A stretch of DNA of 64,000 bases from Burkholderiales bacterium (GTDB taxonomy: Bacteria > Pseudomonadota > Gammaproteobacteria > Burkholderiales > Burkholderiaceae_E): assembly GCA_026399835.1 (NCBI GenBank), contig JAPLQE010000066.1, forward strand, positions 62,001-126,000. The letters are read 5' to 3'. The position numbers were made by a program, and so were the translations under genes. Each line of letters begins with the position of its first letter. Within the stretch, counting starts at the first letter, position 1. Shown here in pieces: positions 40,647-49,395 of the stretch. Under the pieces are notes generated by a model, which had not been told where the DNA came from, searched no databases, and worked only from the letters and a program-made list of their open reading frames with translations.

Positions 40647-42629
40647 TCACGGATAGAAGAGGGCGACCGCGTAGCCGGTGGGCTGCAGTCCGTTGTGCTC
40701 GAGCGCGAGGCGCAGCGGCCGCTCGGTGCCTGCTGCGATACCGGCGGCGCGCGCCGCCGGGTCGGGCAGCCAGGCGTCGACCGGGATGACCTTGCGGACG
40801 AGCATCGCGCCGCCGCTGTCTGTCAGCGTGAGCTCCATCGCCGGATAGCCGACCGCATGGGCGCTGCGGTTGCGCAGCACCGCCGACAGCTGCAGCGCGT
40901 TCGGCGAGCCGGCGGGCTGCAGCTCGAAGCCCTCGATGGTCAGCGCGTCGAGGTCGCGGGGCGGGGCGATCGCGGCGCCGAAGGGCGCGAGCAGCGCGCC
41001 GAGGAGGGGCGAGACGAACGGAGCGCGGGCGGCGATCGCGTCGCGCCAGCCGACGACCGCCTGCAGGCCGAGCAGCAGCGTCAGCGCGCCCGCGGCGATC
41101 CAGGCCGCCGGCGACAGCGCCAGGCCGAGGCCGCGGCTGCGGTTGCGCACGCCGGGGAAGTAGTCGATCGCGCGTTCGGGCGCGCGCGCCTCGCGGCGAG
41201 ACGGCGCGCCCGCGATCTCCGTCATCGGCGCGTCGATCGTGGCCTCGTCGAAGAATCCCCGGGCGGGCTGCAGCGGCAGGTCGACGGCACCCTCCTCGGG
41301 CGGCGCCCGCCGGATCTCGGGGCGCAGCCGGGTCATCGGATCCGGGTCGATCGCATCGATGCGCGACGCCGGACCCGAGACCGTCCTCGGGCCGCTCTCG
41401 GCGCCGTCGCCGGTCTGCGGTCCGAACGCCGAGTCCGGCAGGAAGAATGCGGTCTTCAGGTCCTCGTCGCCCGAGATGATGGTCTGCGGCCCGGCGGTGG
41501 TGGGCCAGGGCACGGTCGGCCGCGCGAGCAGGTCGTCCAGCGACGCAGCGGCCTTGCGGCGCGCGCCGGGAGCGGGGAGCGCCGGGAAGCCGGCGGCTGC
41601 GGGCGTCGCGGGTGGGACCGGCGCCGAGGGCGTGGCGGGCGCGGCGGGCGTCGCAGCGGTTGCTGCCGTCGTCGTCGATGGCGCGGCATCCGACGAGGCC
41701 ATCGCCACAGGCGCCGACGCGGCGGACTCGGATGCCGATCGAGGGGCCGACCGAGGGGCCGACCGAGGGGCCGACCGAGGGGCCGACTGAGGGGCCGACT
41801 GAGGGGCCGACTGAGGAGCCGACTGAGGAGCCGACTGAGCCAACCCGCCGCTCGAGGCCGTCGCGGCCCACGGATCGGCGCCCGAGCCCGGCATCGCACG
41901 CCCGGGCTCGAAGGCCCCGGGAGCGAGCGAGCCTGCGCCGCGCAGCGGGTCGGTCCCGCGAGCGGCCTCATCGGGGGCGGCGTCCCTGAGCGAGCGCTCG
42001 TGCGCAGCATGGGCCGCCGCCGCCCAGGGATCCGCGGGCGACTCGCCCTGCACGTCGGGCGCCGAGACCGCGGCGGCATCGGGGGCGGCCGACGCTGCAG
42101 CAGGCCCGCCCGCCGTCGATGCAGCGGGCGTCTCGGCGGGCCGGGCCCAGGGCGAGGGTGCTGCCGAGGGCGCTTGGACCGGACCGGTCGGCGCGAGGCC
42201 GCCGGTCGTGCCACCCGCACGGGTGACCAGGCCGCCGAACGCCTCGGCCTCGCGGGCCGCGTGGCTCGGCGTGTCGGACATGCCGTCCGGAGCGGCCGGC
42301 CGGGCGGTGGGCGACTGGGCCGGTGCGCCGGGCAGCGAAGCGACCGATGCACCGGCCTGCGAGGCATCGGCGGCCTTGCGCCCCGGCGCGACCGGCTGCG
42401 GCGCCGAAGCAGCACCCGGCGTGGACGGCGCAGCCGGTCCTGCCGCTGCGCGCTCGCGGGCGAGGCGCTGCGCGGTGCGTGCCGCGTCGTCGACGTAGCG
42501 CAGGTAGTCGATGCCCGAGAAGACGTGCTGGCAGACGCCGCAGCGCACCAGCCCGCGTCTGAGCTTCAGCTGGTCAGGGACGACCTTGAAGCTGGTCTTG
42601 CACTGGGGACAGGTGGTCGCGAGGGACAT
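40647..42629 (-). CDS. Zinc-ribbon (MJ0042-type) plus DUF3426 membrane protein
   Basis: A 660-aa protein. N-terminal zinc ribbon of residues 8-37 with two CxxC pairs (CPQC, CGVC). Residues 60-390 are a low-complexity Ala/Pro/Ser spacer that includes a perfect SAPQ/SAPR repeat. A membrane helix follows near residue 500 (AAWIAAGALTLLLGLQAVVG) and then the DUF3426 domain (FELQPAGSPNALQLSAVLRN). The gene lies 9 bp downstream of prmA, its standard neighbour in the order. The role is unknown; the layout suggests a cytoplasmic sensor ribbon tethered to a periplasmic domain. Confidence 0.88.
   Translation of the reverse strand: MSLATTCPQCKTSFKVVPDQLKLRRGLVRCGVCQHVFSGIDYLRYVDDAARTAQRLARERAAAGPAAPSTPGAASAPQPVAPGRKAADASQAGASVASLPGAPAQSPTARPAAPDGMSDTPSHAAREAEAFGGLVTRAGGTTGGLAPTGPVQAPSAAPSPWARPAETPAASTAGGPAAASAAPDAAAVSAPDVQGESPADPWAAAAHAAHERSLRDAAPDEAARGTDPLRGAGSLAPGAFEPGRAMPGSGADPWAATASSGGLAQSAPQSAPQSAPQSAPQSAPRSAPRSAPRSAPRSASESAASAPVAMASSDAAPSTTTAATAATPAAPATPSAPVPPATPAAAGFPALPAPGARRKAAASLDDLLARPTVPWPTTAGPQTIISGDEDLKTAFFLPDSAFGPQTGDGAESGPRTVSGPASRIDAIDPDPMTRLRPEIRRAPPEEGAVDLPLQPARGFFDEATIDAPMTEIAGAPSRREARAPERAIDYFPGVRNRSRGLGLALSPAAWIAAGALTLLLGLQAVVGWRDAIAARAPFVSPLLGALLAPFGAAIAPPRDLDALTIEGFELQPAGSPNALQLSAVLRNRSAHAVGYPAMELTLTDSGGAMLVRKVIPVDAWLPDPAARAAGIAAGTERPLRLALEHNGLQPTGYAVALFYP
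41741..41836. repeat. Eight 12-bp tandem repeats inside the DUF3426 gene
   Basis: The unit GAGGGGCCGACC, with C to T and G to A variants, is repeated eight times without gaps. On the minus strand it encodes Ser-Ala-Pro-(Gln or Arg) eight times. Because the unit is a multiple of three, copy-number changes keep the frame and only alter linker length. Confidence 0.9.
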
Positions 42630-42638
42630 CGCAGCCGA

Positions 42639-43550
42639 TCATCGGGGTTTGGTCGCGGCCAGGCAAGCCCAGCCGTCCGAGAGCCCCGCCACCGCGAGGG
42701 CGAGGCGAGGGGCATAGGCCGCCGACACCTCGTCGATCTGGCGCTCGAGCACACCCGAGATCACCAGCATGCCGCCGGGCTTCACCAGATCGGTGAGCAT
42801 CGGCGCGAGCAGCTTCAGCGGGCTCGACAGGATGTTGGCGACCACCACGTCGGCCGGCTCCGGCCGGGCATCGCTGCTCGCGCGCACTTCGACCTCGACA
42901 CGGTTGCGCTGCGCATTGTCGCGGGTGGCGACCAGCGCCTGCGGGTCGATGTCGACACCGACCACGCGTGCCGCGCCGAGCCGCGCCGCGGCGATGGCGA
43001 GGATGCCCGAGCCGCAACCGTAGTCGATCACGGTCGCACCGGTGGGCAGCGCGCGCTCGAGCCACTGCAGGCACAGGCGGGTCGTCGGATGGCTGCCGGT
43101 GCCGAATGCCAGGCCGGGGTCGAGCACGATCTCGACGCGCGCGGGGTCGTCGGTCGCATGCCAGCTCGGCGTGATCACCAGCCGCTCGCCGATCGGGATG
43201 GGCTCGAACTGGGACTGCGTCAGCCGCACCCAGTCCTGGTCGGCGACGAAGCGGATCTCGGCGATCGGCGGCGCGGACCGGCCGATCGCCTCGGCGGCCG
43301 CGTCGAGCACCGACTGCACGTCGACCGAAGTGTCGATCAGCGCAGCGAGCACCGTGCGCCGCCAGCCCGGCACGAGTTCGGGGCCGGACGCGGGCATGCC
43401 GGGCTCGCCGTAGAGCGGCTGCTCGTCCGGCGACTCGGCGTCGGCGTCCTCGGCCTGCACCGACAGGGCGCCCGCCTCCAGGAGCGCGTCGCTCCAGGGC
43501 TCGGCGTCATCGCGTGCGACTTCGATGCGGAGTTCGTGCCAGCCGGACAT
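42639..43550 (-). CDS. prmA: Ribosomal protein L11 methyltransferase
   Basis: A 303-aa SAM-dependent enzyme that trimethylates L11. An N-terminal substrate-recognition domain (MSGWHELRIEVARDDAEPW) is followed by the catalytic domain: LAFGTGSHPTTRLCLQWLE, then SAM motif I IDYGCGSGILAIAAARLGA, and NILSSPLK. ATG 43550 fits the conserved N-terminus. The order prmA next to accC is typical. Length normal. Confidence 0.95.
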   Translation of the reverse strand: MSGWHELRIEVARDDAEPWSDALLEAGALSVQAEDADAESPDEQPLYGEPGMPASGPELVPGWRRTVLAALIDTSVDVQSVLDAAAEAIGRSAPPIAEIRFVADQDWVRLTQSQFEPIPIGERLVITPSWHATDDPARVEIVLDPGLAFGTGSHPTTRLCLQWLERALPTGATVIDYGCGSGILAIAAARLGAARVVGVDIDPQALVATRDNAQRNRVEVEVRASSDARPEPADVVVANILSSPLKLLAPMLTDLVKPGGMLVISGVLERQIDEVSAAYAPRLALAVAGLSDGWACLAATKPR

Positions 43551-43594
43551 GGAGCGCCTGTGCTGCGGCGCGATGGGGCCGCCTCTCGGCGGCC

Positions 43595-44938
43595 TCATCG
43601 CTGCGCGAGCTTGTTCTCGAGATAGTGGATGGACGTTCCGCCGGCGACGAAGCGCGCGTCGGTGAGCATCTCGCGGTGCAGCGGCAGGTTGGTCAGGATC
43701 CCCTCGACCACCATCTCCGACAGCGCGATCCGCATCCGCCGCAGCGCCTGGTCGCGGGTGTCGCCGTACGCGATGACCTTGCCGATCATCGAGTCGTAGT
43801 GCGGCGGCACGAAGTAGTTCGCGTACGCATGCGAGTCGACCCGGATGCCCGGTCCGCCCGGCGGGTGCCAACCGGTGATGCGGCCCGGCGACGGCGTGAA
43901 CTTGAACGGATCCTCGGCATTGATCCGGCATTCGATCGCATGTCCCTTCAGCACGATGTCGCGCTGCCGGAACCGAAGCTTCTCGCCGGCGGCGATGCGG
44001 ATCTGCTCCTGCACGATGTCGATGCCGGTGATGGCCTCGGTCACCGGATGCTCCACCTGCACGCGGGTGTTCATCTCGATGAAGAAGAACTCGCCGTCCT
44101 CGTACAGGAACTCGAAGGTGCCCGCGCCGCGGTAGCCGATCTTCTTGCAGGCGTCGGCGCAGCGCACGCCGATGCGGTCGATCAGCCGGCGCGCGATGCC
44201 CGGCGCCGGCGCCTCCTCGATGACCTTCTGGTGCCGGCGCTGCATCGAGCAGTCGCGCTCGCCGAGGTAGACCGCGTTGCGGAACTCGTCGGCGAGGATC
44301 TGGATCTCGATGTGGCGCGGATTCTCGAGGAACTTCTCGAGGTAGACGGCGGGGTTGCCGAAGGCCGCCCCCGCCTCGCTGCGGGTCATCGTCACCGCGT
44401 TGAGCAGTGCCGCCTCCGTGTAGACAACGCGCATGCCGCGTCCGCCGCCGCCGCCCGACGCCTTGATGATCACCGGGTAGCCGACCGCGCGCGCGATCTT
44501 GACGATCTCCTTCGGGTCCTCGGGGAGCGCGCCCTCGGAGCCGGGCACGACCGGCACGCCGGCCGCGCGCATCGCGTCCTTGGCGCTGACCTTGTCGCCC
44601 ATGATGCGGATCGACTCGGGGCGCGGCCCGATGAACACGAAGCCGCTCTTCTCGACGCGCTCGGCGAAGTCGGCGTTCTCCGAGAGGAAGCCGTAGCCCG
44701 GGTGGATCGCCTCGGAGTCGGTGACCTCGGCGGCGCTGATGATCGCCGGGATGTTCAGGTAGCTCTCGCGCGAGGGGGCGGGTCCGATGCAGACCGACTC
44801 GTCGGCGAGCTTCACGTACTTGGCCTCGGTGTCGGCCTCCGAGTGGACCACCACCGTCTTGATGCCCAGCTCGCGGCAGGCGCGCTGGATCCGCAGCGCG
44901 ATCTCGCCGCGGTTGGCGATCAGGATCTTGTCGAACAT
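43595..44938 (-). CDS. accC: Acetyl-CoA carboxylase, biotin carboxylase subunit
   Basis: A 447-aa ATP-grasp enzyme that carboxylates biotin on AccB in the first step of fatty-acid synthesis. N-terminus [17 protein letters not shown], the glycine-rich ATP lid [13 protein letters not shown], the HQKVIEE motif and the catalytic [14 protein letters not shown] segment are all present. It is separated from accB by 7 bp and from prmA by 44 bp. Full length with no anomalies. Confidence 0.98.
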   Translation of the reverse strand: MFDKILIANRGEIALRIQRACRELGIKTVVVHSEADTEAKYVKLADESVCIGPAPSRESYLNIPAIISAAEVTDSEAIHPGYGFLSENADFAERVEKSGFVFIGPRPESIRIMGDKVSAKDAMRAAGVPVVPGSEGALPEDPKEIVKIARAVGYPVIIKASGGGGGRGMRVVYTEAALLNAVTMTRSEAGAAFGNPAVYLEKFLENPRHIEIQILADEFRNAVYLGERDCSMQRRHQKVIEEAPAPGIARRLIDRIGVRCADACKKIGYRGAGTFEFLYEDGEFFFIEMNTRVQVEHPVTEAITGIDIVQEQIRIAAGEKLRFRQRDIVLKGHAIECRINAEDPFKFTPSPGRITGWHPPGGPGIRVDSHAYANYFVPPHYDSMIGKVIAYGDTRDQALRRMRIALSEMVVEGILTNLPLHREMLTDARFVAGGTSIHYLENKLAQR

Positions 44939-44945
44939 CGCCCGG

Positions 44946-45419
<474 letters not shown>

Positions 45420-45459
45420 GGGAGTGTCCTGGCGGTTGGGCGTCGGCGATCCGGTCGGC

Positions 45460-45918
45460 TCAGCGCCGGCTCGTCTCGATCGCGAACTGCAGCGCACACC
45501 GGTACCCGGTCGGGCCGAGTCCGGCGATCACTCCGACCGCGAGGTCGGAGAAGTAGGAGTGGTGTCGGAAGGGCTCGCGCTTGTGCACGTTCGACAGGTG
45601 GACCTCGACGAACGGGATCGCCACGCCGGCGAGGGCATCGCGGATCGCGACACTGGTGTGCGTGAAGGCCGCCGGGTTGATGACGATGAAGTCGACCTTC
45701 GCGTCGCGCGCGGCGTGGATGCGGTCCACCAGTGCGCCCTCGTGATTGCTCTGGAACGATTCGACCCGAACGCCGGCGGCAGCGCCGTCTTCGCGCAGCA
45801 TCGTGTCGATCTGCGCGAGCGTCGTCGCCCCGTACACACCCGGCTCACGGGTGCCGAGCAGGTTCAGGTTGGGGCCGTGGAGCACCCAGATCGTCTTGTC
45901 CATCGAACAGGTGGCCAT
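45460..45918 (-). CDS. aroQ: 3-dehydroquinate dehydratase, type II
   Basis: A 152-aa dodecameric dehydratase of the shikimate pathway, third step. Motif [18 protein letters not shown] carries the catalytic Tyr and Arg; [10 protein letters not shown] and [17 protein letters not shown] contain the substrate-binding residues. Two starts are possible, 45918 or the ATG five codons later at 45903, which gives the more common N-terminus [10 protein letters not shown]. aroE, another shikimate gene, is at 61060-61914. Confidence 0.95.
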   Translation of the reverse strand: MATCSMDKTIWVLHGPNLNLLGTREPGVYGATTLAQIDTMLREDGAAAGVRVESFQSNHEGALVDRIHAARDAKVDFIVINPAAFTHTSVAIRDALAGVAIPFVEVHLSNVHKREPFRHHSYFSDLAVGVIAGLGPTGYRCALQFAIETSRR

Positions 45919-46029
45919 TTCGCGTCGAACGGCGCGGATTGTGCTCCCCTCCGGGGGCTACTGTCCAGCCTGTGGACTCCCGACCGCAGGCCGGCGGAAG
46001 CCTCGACGAGGGGTCGTGGGGGTCGGTGA

Positions 46030-46578
46030 TCAGCCGACGAGAGCTTCCGCCATCGTCTTCAGGCGGCCGATGTCGACCCGCCCGAGCAGCCGGTGGGCGA
46101 TCTGCCCGCGCCGGTCGACGAGCACGGTGAAGGGCAGCGCGCCGGCCTGGTTGCCGAACCGGCGCGCCAGTTCGCTGCCGCCCATGCCGGCCACCACCAA
46201 CGGGTAGCTCACCGGGCTGCGAGCGGCGAAATCGGCGATCTTGGCAGCAGAGTCGATGCCGATGCCGACCATCCCCAAGCCTTTGGGCGACAGCTCGGCA
46301 TGCAGCGCCGACAGTTCCGGCATCTCCTCGACGCAGGGCGCGCACCAGGTCGCCCAGAAGTTGACCACCAGCGGGCGGCCGCCGAACCGGTCGAGCGCCA
46401 GGGGCTGGCCGGCGGCGTTCGGCAGCGATTGCGCGAGCAGCAGCGCCACCGCCTCGTCGGCCGCATCGGCGGGTGCCAGCCGGCGCCAGCCGACCCAGGC
46501 ACCGAGCCCGGCCGCCGCCATCGCGAGGCCGCCTCCGACCAGCCAGCCGCGGCGGGCGCCCGGCACCGGGCCGCTCAT
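46030..46578 (-). CDS. TlpA-family thiol:disulfide oxidoreductase
   Basis: A 182-aa membrane-anchored periplasmic thioredoxin. The N-terminal helix is LVGGGLAMAAAGLGAWVGW; the active site is VVNFWATWCAPCVEEMPEL with the CxxC motif, and the cis-Pro loop is ALPFTVLVD. It reduces periplasmic disulfides, often for cytochrome c maturation. The start overlaps the stop of the upstream hypothetical gene by 4 nt, so the two are cotranslated. It lies upstream of aroQ on the same strand, the usual order. Confidence 0.93.
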   Translation of the reverse strand: MSGPVPGARRGWLVGGGLAMAAAGLGAWVGWRRLAPADAADEAVALLLAQSLPNAAGQPLALDRFGGRPLVVNFWATWCAPCVEEMPELSALHAELSPKGLGMVGIGIDSAAKIADFAARSPVSYPLVVAGMGGSELARRFGNQAGALPFTVLVDRRGQIAHRLLGRVDIGRLKTMAEALVG

Positions 46579-47282
46579 CCCAGCTCCCCGGGCGTGGCCG
46601 CGAGCAGCCGCGCCACGCCGCTCGCGTCGCCGCGTTCGGCGGGTGTGCCGCGCAGGGCGCCGCGCAGGTCGTCCTGCGGATACAGCGAGAGCATCACCGG
46701 CTCGCCTCGCCAGACCATCATCAGCGCCTCGACGTCGCGCCGCCCGCTGTCGCCGCGGAAGTGGGCGATCTCGCCGACCTCGAAGTCGATGCCGTCGTTG
46801 AGCAGGCGGATCTCGATGTCCTTGACGTCGTCATGGAAGAGTTGGATGTGGATCGGGGCGTGTTCGGCGACGATGCCCTTCCAGACCGCGCCGGTGAGAT
46901 AGGAATCGTAGTCGGACAGTTCCTGCATCAGGGCGAGCGCGACCCGGCGCATCCGCGCGACGCGGGCGGCATGGGCGTCGTCGAACAGCTCGAGGTGCTC
47001 GCGCAGCGCGGCGTCGACCTCCATGTTGTCGGGCATCGCACCGCGCGGCAGGGCGTCGCCGTCGAAGAGCGACTGCACCGCACGGCGCTTGGCGGTGCCG
47101 TAGTCGAGCCCGCCGTCGGCGATCAGGCGGGCGGCGGTCGCGGCGATCTCGCGGCGCAGCGGGTCGGCGGCCTGCACCGGCTCGGGCGTGCCCGGCGGGC
47201 GCGGGATCGGTGCGGCGACGCGGCCGGCGCCGAGAGACCGGGTGTCGGGAGGCAGTGCGTCGGCGGTCAGGGCGTCGGACAT
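46575..47282 (-). CDS. Conserved hypothetical protein between mpl and tlpA
   Basis: A 235-aa soluble protein that I do not recognise from a characterised family. The N-terminal 45 residues are Ala/Pro-rich. The core has an arginine- and acid-rich helix (LREHLELFDDAHAARVARMR), the stretch YLTGAVWKGIVAEHAPIHIQ and an acidic FHDDVKDIEIRLLND, reminiscent of nucleotidyltransferase-like folds but without a clear GS-x-D motif. ATG 47282 is used because upstream codons overlap the divergent mpl promoter. It overlaps tlpA by 4 nt. Homologues next to mpl have sometimes been labelled murein ligases; nothing here supports that. Confidence 0.75.
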   Translation of the reverse strand: MSDALTADALPPDTRSLGAGRVAAPIPRPPGTPEPVQAADPLRREIAATAARLIADGGLDYGTAKRRAVQSLFDGDALPRGAMPDNMEVDAALREHLELFDDAHAARVARMRRVALALMQELSDYDSYLTGAVWKGIVAEHAPIHIQLFHDDVKDIEIRLLNDGIDFEVGEIAHFRGDSGRRDVEALMMVWRGEPVMLSLYPQDDLRGALRGTPAERGDASGVARLLAATPGELG

Positions 47283-47369
47283 CGGAGCAGCCGTCCGTGG
47301 GGAGCGCCGGCCCGGACGGGGCGCCGGGCGGTCGTCGATCGAGTGTATCCGATCGGTAGAATCGACCTC

Positions 47370-48734
47370 ATGCACCTGCACATCCTAGGCATCTGCGGCA
47401 CCTTCATGGGCGGCCTGGCCGCGATCGCCCGCGAGGCGGGCCATCGCGTGACCGGCTGCGACGCCAACGTGTACCCGCCGATGAGCGACCAGCTCCGTGC
47501 GCTCGGCATCGACCTGATCGAGGGCTTCGACGCCTCGCAGCTCGGCCTGGCGCCGGATGCCTGGGTCATCGGCAACGTCGTGACCCGCGGCAACCCGCTG
47601 ATGGAGGCGATCCTCGACGCGCGCCAGCCCTACATCTCCGGTCCGCAGTGGCTCGCCGAGCACGTGCTGGCCGGGCGCCCGGTGCTGGCGGTCGCCGGCA
47701 CCCACGGCAAGACCACCACCTCGTCGCTGCTCGCCTGGATCCTCGAGGCCTGCGGCCGCTCGCCGGGCTTCCTGATCGGTGGCGTCCCGGTGGACTTCCC
47801 GTTCTCGGCCCGCCTGTCCACGCCGGATACGCCCTTCGTGATCGAGGCCGACGAGTACGACACCGCCTTCTTCGACAAGCGCTCGAAGTTCGTGCACTAC
47901 CGGCCGACGACCGCGATCCTGAACAATCTCGAGTTCGATCATGCGGACATCTTTCCCGATCTGGCCGCGATCGAGACGCAATTCCATCATCTCGTGAGAA
48001 CGGTGCCCCGCAGCGGCCGGCTCGTCGTCAACGGCGCGCAGGCCTCGCTGGCCCGGGTGCTGGCCCGCGGATGCTGGAGCGAACACATCGCGTTCGATAC
48101 CGACGACGGCTGGCATGCCGAGTCGGTGGTCGAGTCGCCCGATGCCGCGACCTTCGACGTGTGTCGCGGCGCCGAGCGCCTCGGCCGCTGCCGGCTGCCG
48201 CTGTCCGGGCGTCACAACCGCTCGAACGCGATCGCCGCCATCGCCGCCGCCGAGCATGCCGGCGTGGCGCCGGCCGACGCCATCGCCGCACTCGGTCGCT
48301 TCGGTGGCGTCAAGCGCCGGATGGAGGTGCGCGGCAGCGCCGGCGGCGTGGTGGTGATCGACGACTTCGCCCACCATCCGAGCGCGATCGAGACGACGAT
48401 CGACGGGCTGCGGGCGCGGCTCGCCCCGGGCGAACGGATCCTCGCGGTGATCGAGCCGCGCTCGAACACGATGAAGCTGGGCGCGATGAAGGCCCTGCTG
48501 CCGGGCAGCCTCGCGAACGCGGAGCGGACCTACTGCTATGCGGGCGGGCTCGGCTGGGATGCGGCCGAGGCGCTGGCGCCGCTGGGGGCGCGGGCGGCGG
48601 TCTTCACCGCGCTGGATGCGCTGGTGGCGGCGGTCGCCGCCGAGGCCCGGCCGGGCGACCGCGTGCTGGTGATGAGCAACGGCGGCTTCGGCGGCGTGCA
48701 CACCAAGCTGCTCGAGGCGCTGGGCAGGCGCTGA
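47370..48734 (+). CDS. mpl: Murein tripeptide ligase (UDP-MurNAc:L-Ala-D-Glu-mesoDAP ligase)
   Basis: A 454-aa Mur ligase that joins recycled tripeptide to UDP-MurNAc. N-terminus MHLHILGICGTFMGGLAAIA, P-loop AGTHGKTTTSSLLAW near residue 110, the conserved EADEYDTAFFDKRSKFVHY, NLEFDHADIF and DFAHHPSAIETTI. These distinguish Mpl from MurC. A TAGAAT at 47357-47362 just before the ATG looks like a -10, giving a very short leader. Same recycling pathway as ampD. Confidence 0.95.
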   Translation: MHLHILGICGTFMGGLAAIAREAGHRVTGCDANVYPPMSDQLRALGIDLIEGFDASQLGLAPDAWVIGNVVTRGNPLMEAILDARQPYISGPQWLAEHVLAGRPVLAVAGTHGKTTTSSLLAWILEACGRSPGFLIGGVPVDFPFSARLSTPDTPFVIEADEYDTAFFDKRSKFVHYRPTTAILNNLEFDHADIFPDLAAIETQFHHLVRTVPRSGRLVVNGAQASLARVLARGCWSEHIAFDTDDGWHAESVVESPDAATFDVCRGAERLGRCRLPLSGRHNRSNAIAAIAAAEHAGVAPADAIAALGRFGGVKRRMEVRGSAGGVVVIDDFAHHPSAIETTIDGLRARLAPGERILAVIEPRSNTMKLGAMKALLPGSLANAERTYCYAGGLGWDAAEALAPLGARAAVFTALDALVAAVAAEARPGDRVLVMSNGGFGGVHTKLLEALGRR

Positions 48735-48754
48735 ACGTCCGGGTACCTGCTCCC

Positions 48755-49336
48755 ATGATCATCTATCTGCACGGCTTCCGCTCCTCGCCGGCCTCGTTCA
48801 AGGCGCAGCTGCTCGAGCGGCGCATGGCCGAGCTGGGGCGCGCCGCCGAGCTCGCCTGCCCGGCGCTGCCGGTGTCGCCGCGCGAGGCGATCGACCTGGT
48901 CGCGTCGCGCTGGCCGCTCGGGCCGGACGACACCCTCGTCGGCAGCTCGCTCGGCGGGTGCTACGCGACGCATCTGGCCGAGCGCCACGGCTGTCGCGCG
49001 GTGCTGCTCAATCCGGCGACCCGCCCCGCTGCCCGGCTCGCCGCCTACCTCGGGCCGCAGACGATGTACCACGACCCCTCGAGCCGCTTCGAGCTGACGC
49101 AGGCGCACCTCGACGAGGTGGCCGCCATCCAGGTCGGGTGCATCACGCGCCCGGAGCGCTACTTCCTGCTGGCCGCGACCGGCGACGAACTGCTCGACTG
49201 GCGCGAGATGGTGGCGGCCTACCCGGGGGCGCGGCATCGCGTGATCGAGGGCAGCGACCACGGGATGTCGGACTTCGCCGAGCACCTCGATGCGGTGCTG
49301 GCCTTCGCCGGCGTGCCCGGCGTCCGTCCGGGCTGA
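48755..49336 (+). CDS. YqiA/YcfP-family alpha/beta-hydrolase (esterase)
   Basis: A 193-aa small esterase. IYLHGFRSSPASFKAQLL at the start, the nucleophile Ser in VGSSLGGCYATHLAERHG, LLNPATRPAARL, and the Asp and His in LLAATGDELLDWRE and EGSDHGMSDF complete the triad. ATG 48755 lies 20 bp after mpl, so it is probably cotranscribed. The family has carboxylesterase activity; the natural substrate is unknown. Confidence 0.9.
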   Translation: MIIYLHGFRSSPASFKAQLLERRMAELGRAAELACPALPVSPREAIDLVASRWPLGPDDTLVGSSLGGCYATHLAERHGCRAVLLNPATRPAARLAAYLGPQTMYHDPSSRFELTQAHLDEVAAIQVGCITRPERYFLLAATGDELLDWREMVAAYPGARHRVIEGSDHGMSDFAEHLDAVLAFAGVPGVRPG

Positions 49337-49359
49337 GCCGGGCGCGGCGCCCTTCGCCG

Positions 49360-49395
49360 CGATTCAGGCAGCGATTCAGGCAGCGATTCAGGCCG
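49360..49395. repeat. Three 12-bp tandem repeats carrying in-frame stops
   Basis: CGATTCAGGCAG occurs three times in a row (49360, 49372, 49384; the third copy ends in CCG). On the minus strand every copy supplies a TGA in the frame of the deacylase gene, so the gene ends in three in-frame stop codons 12 nt apart; the stop used is at 49388-49390. Confidence 0.85.
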
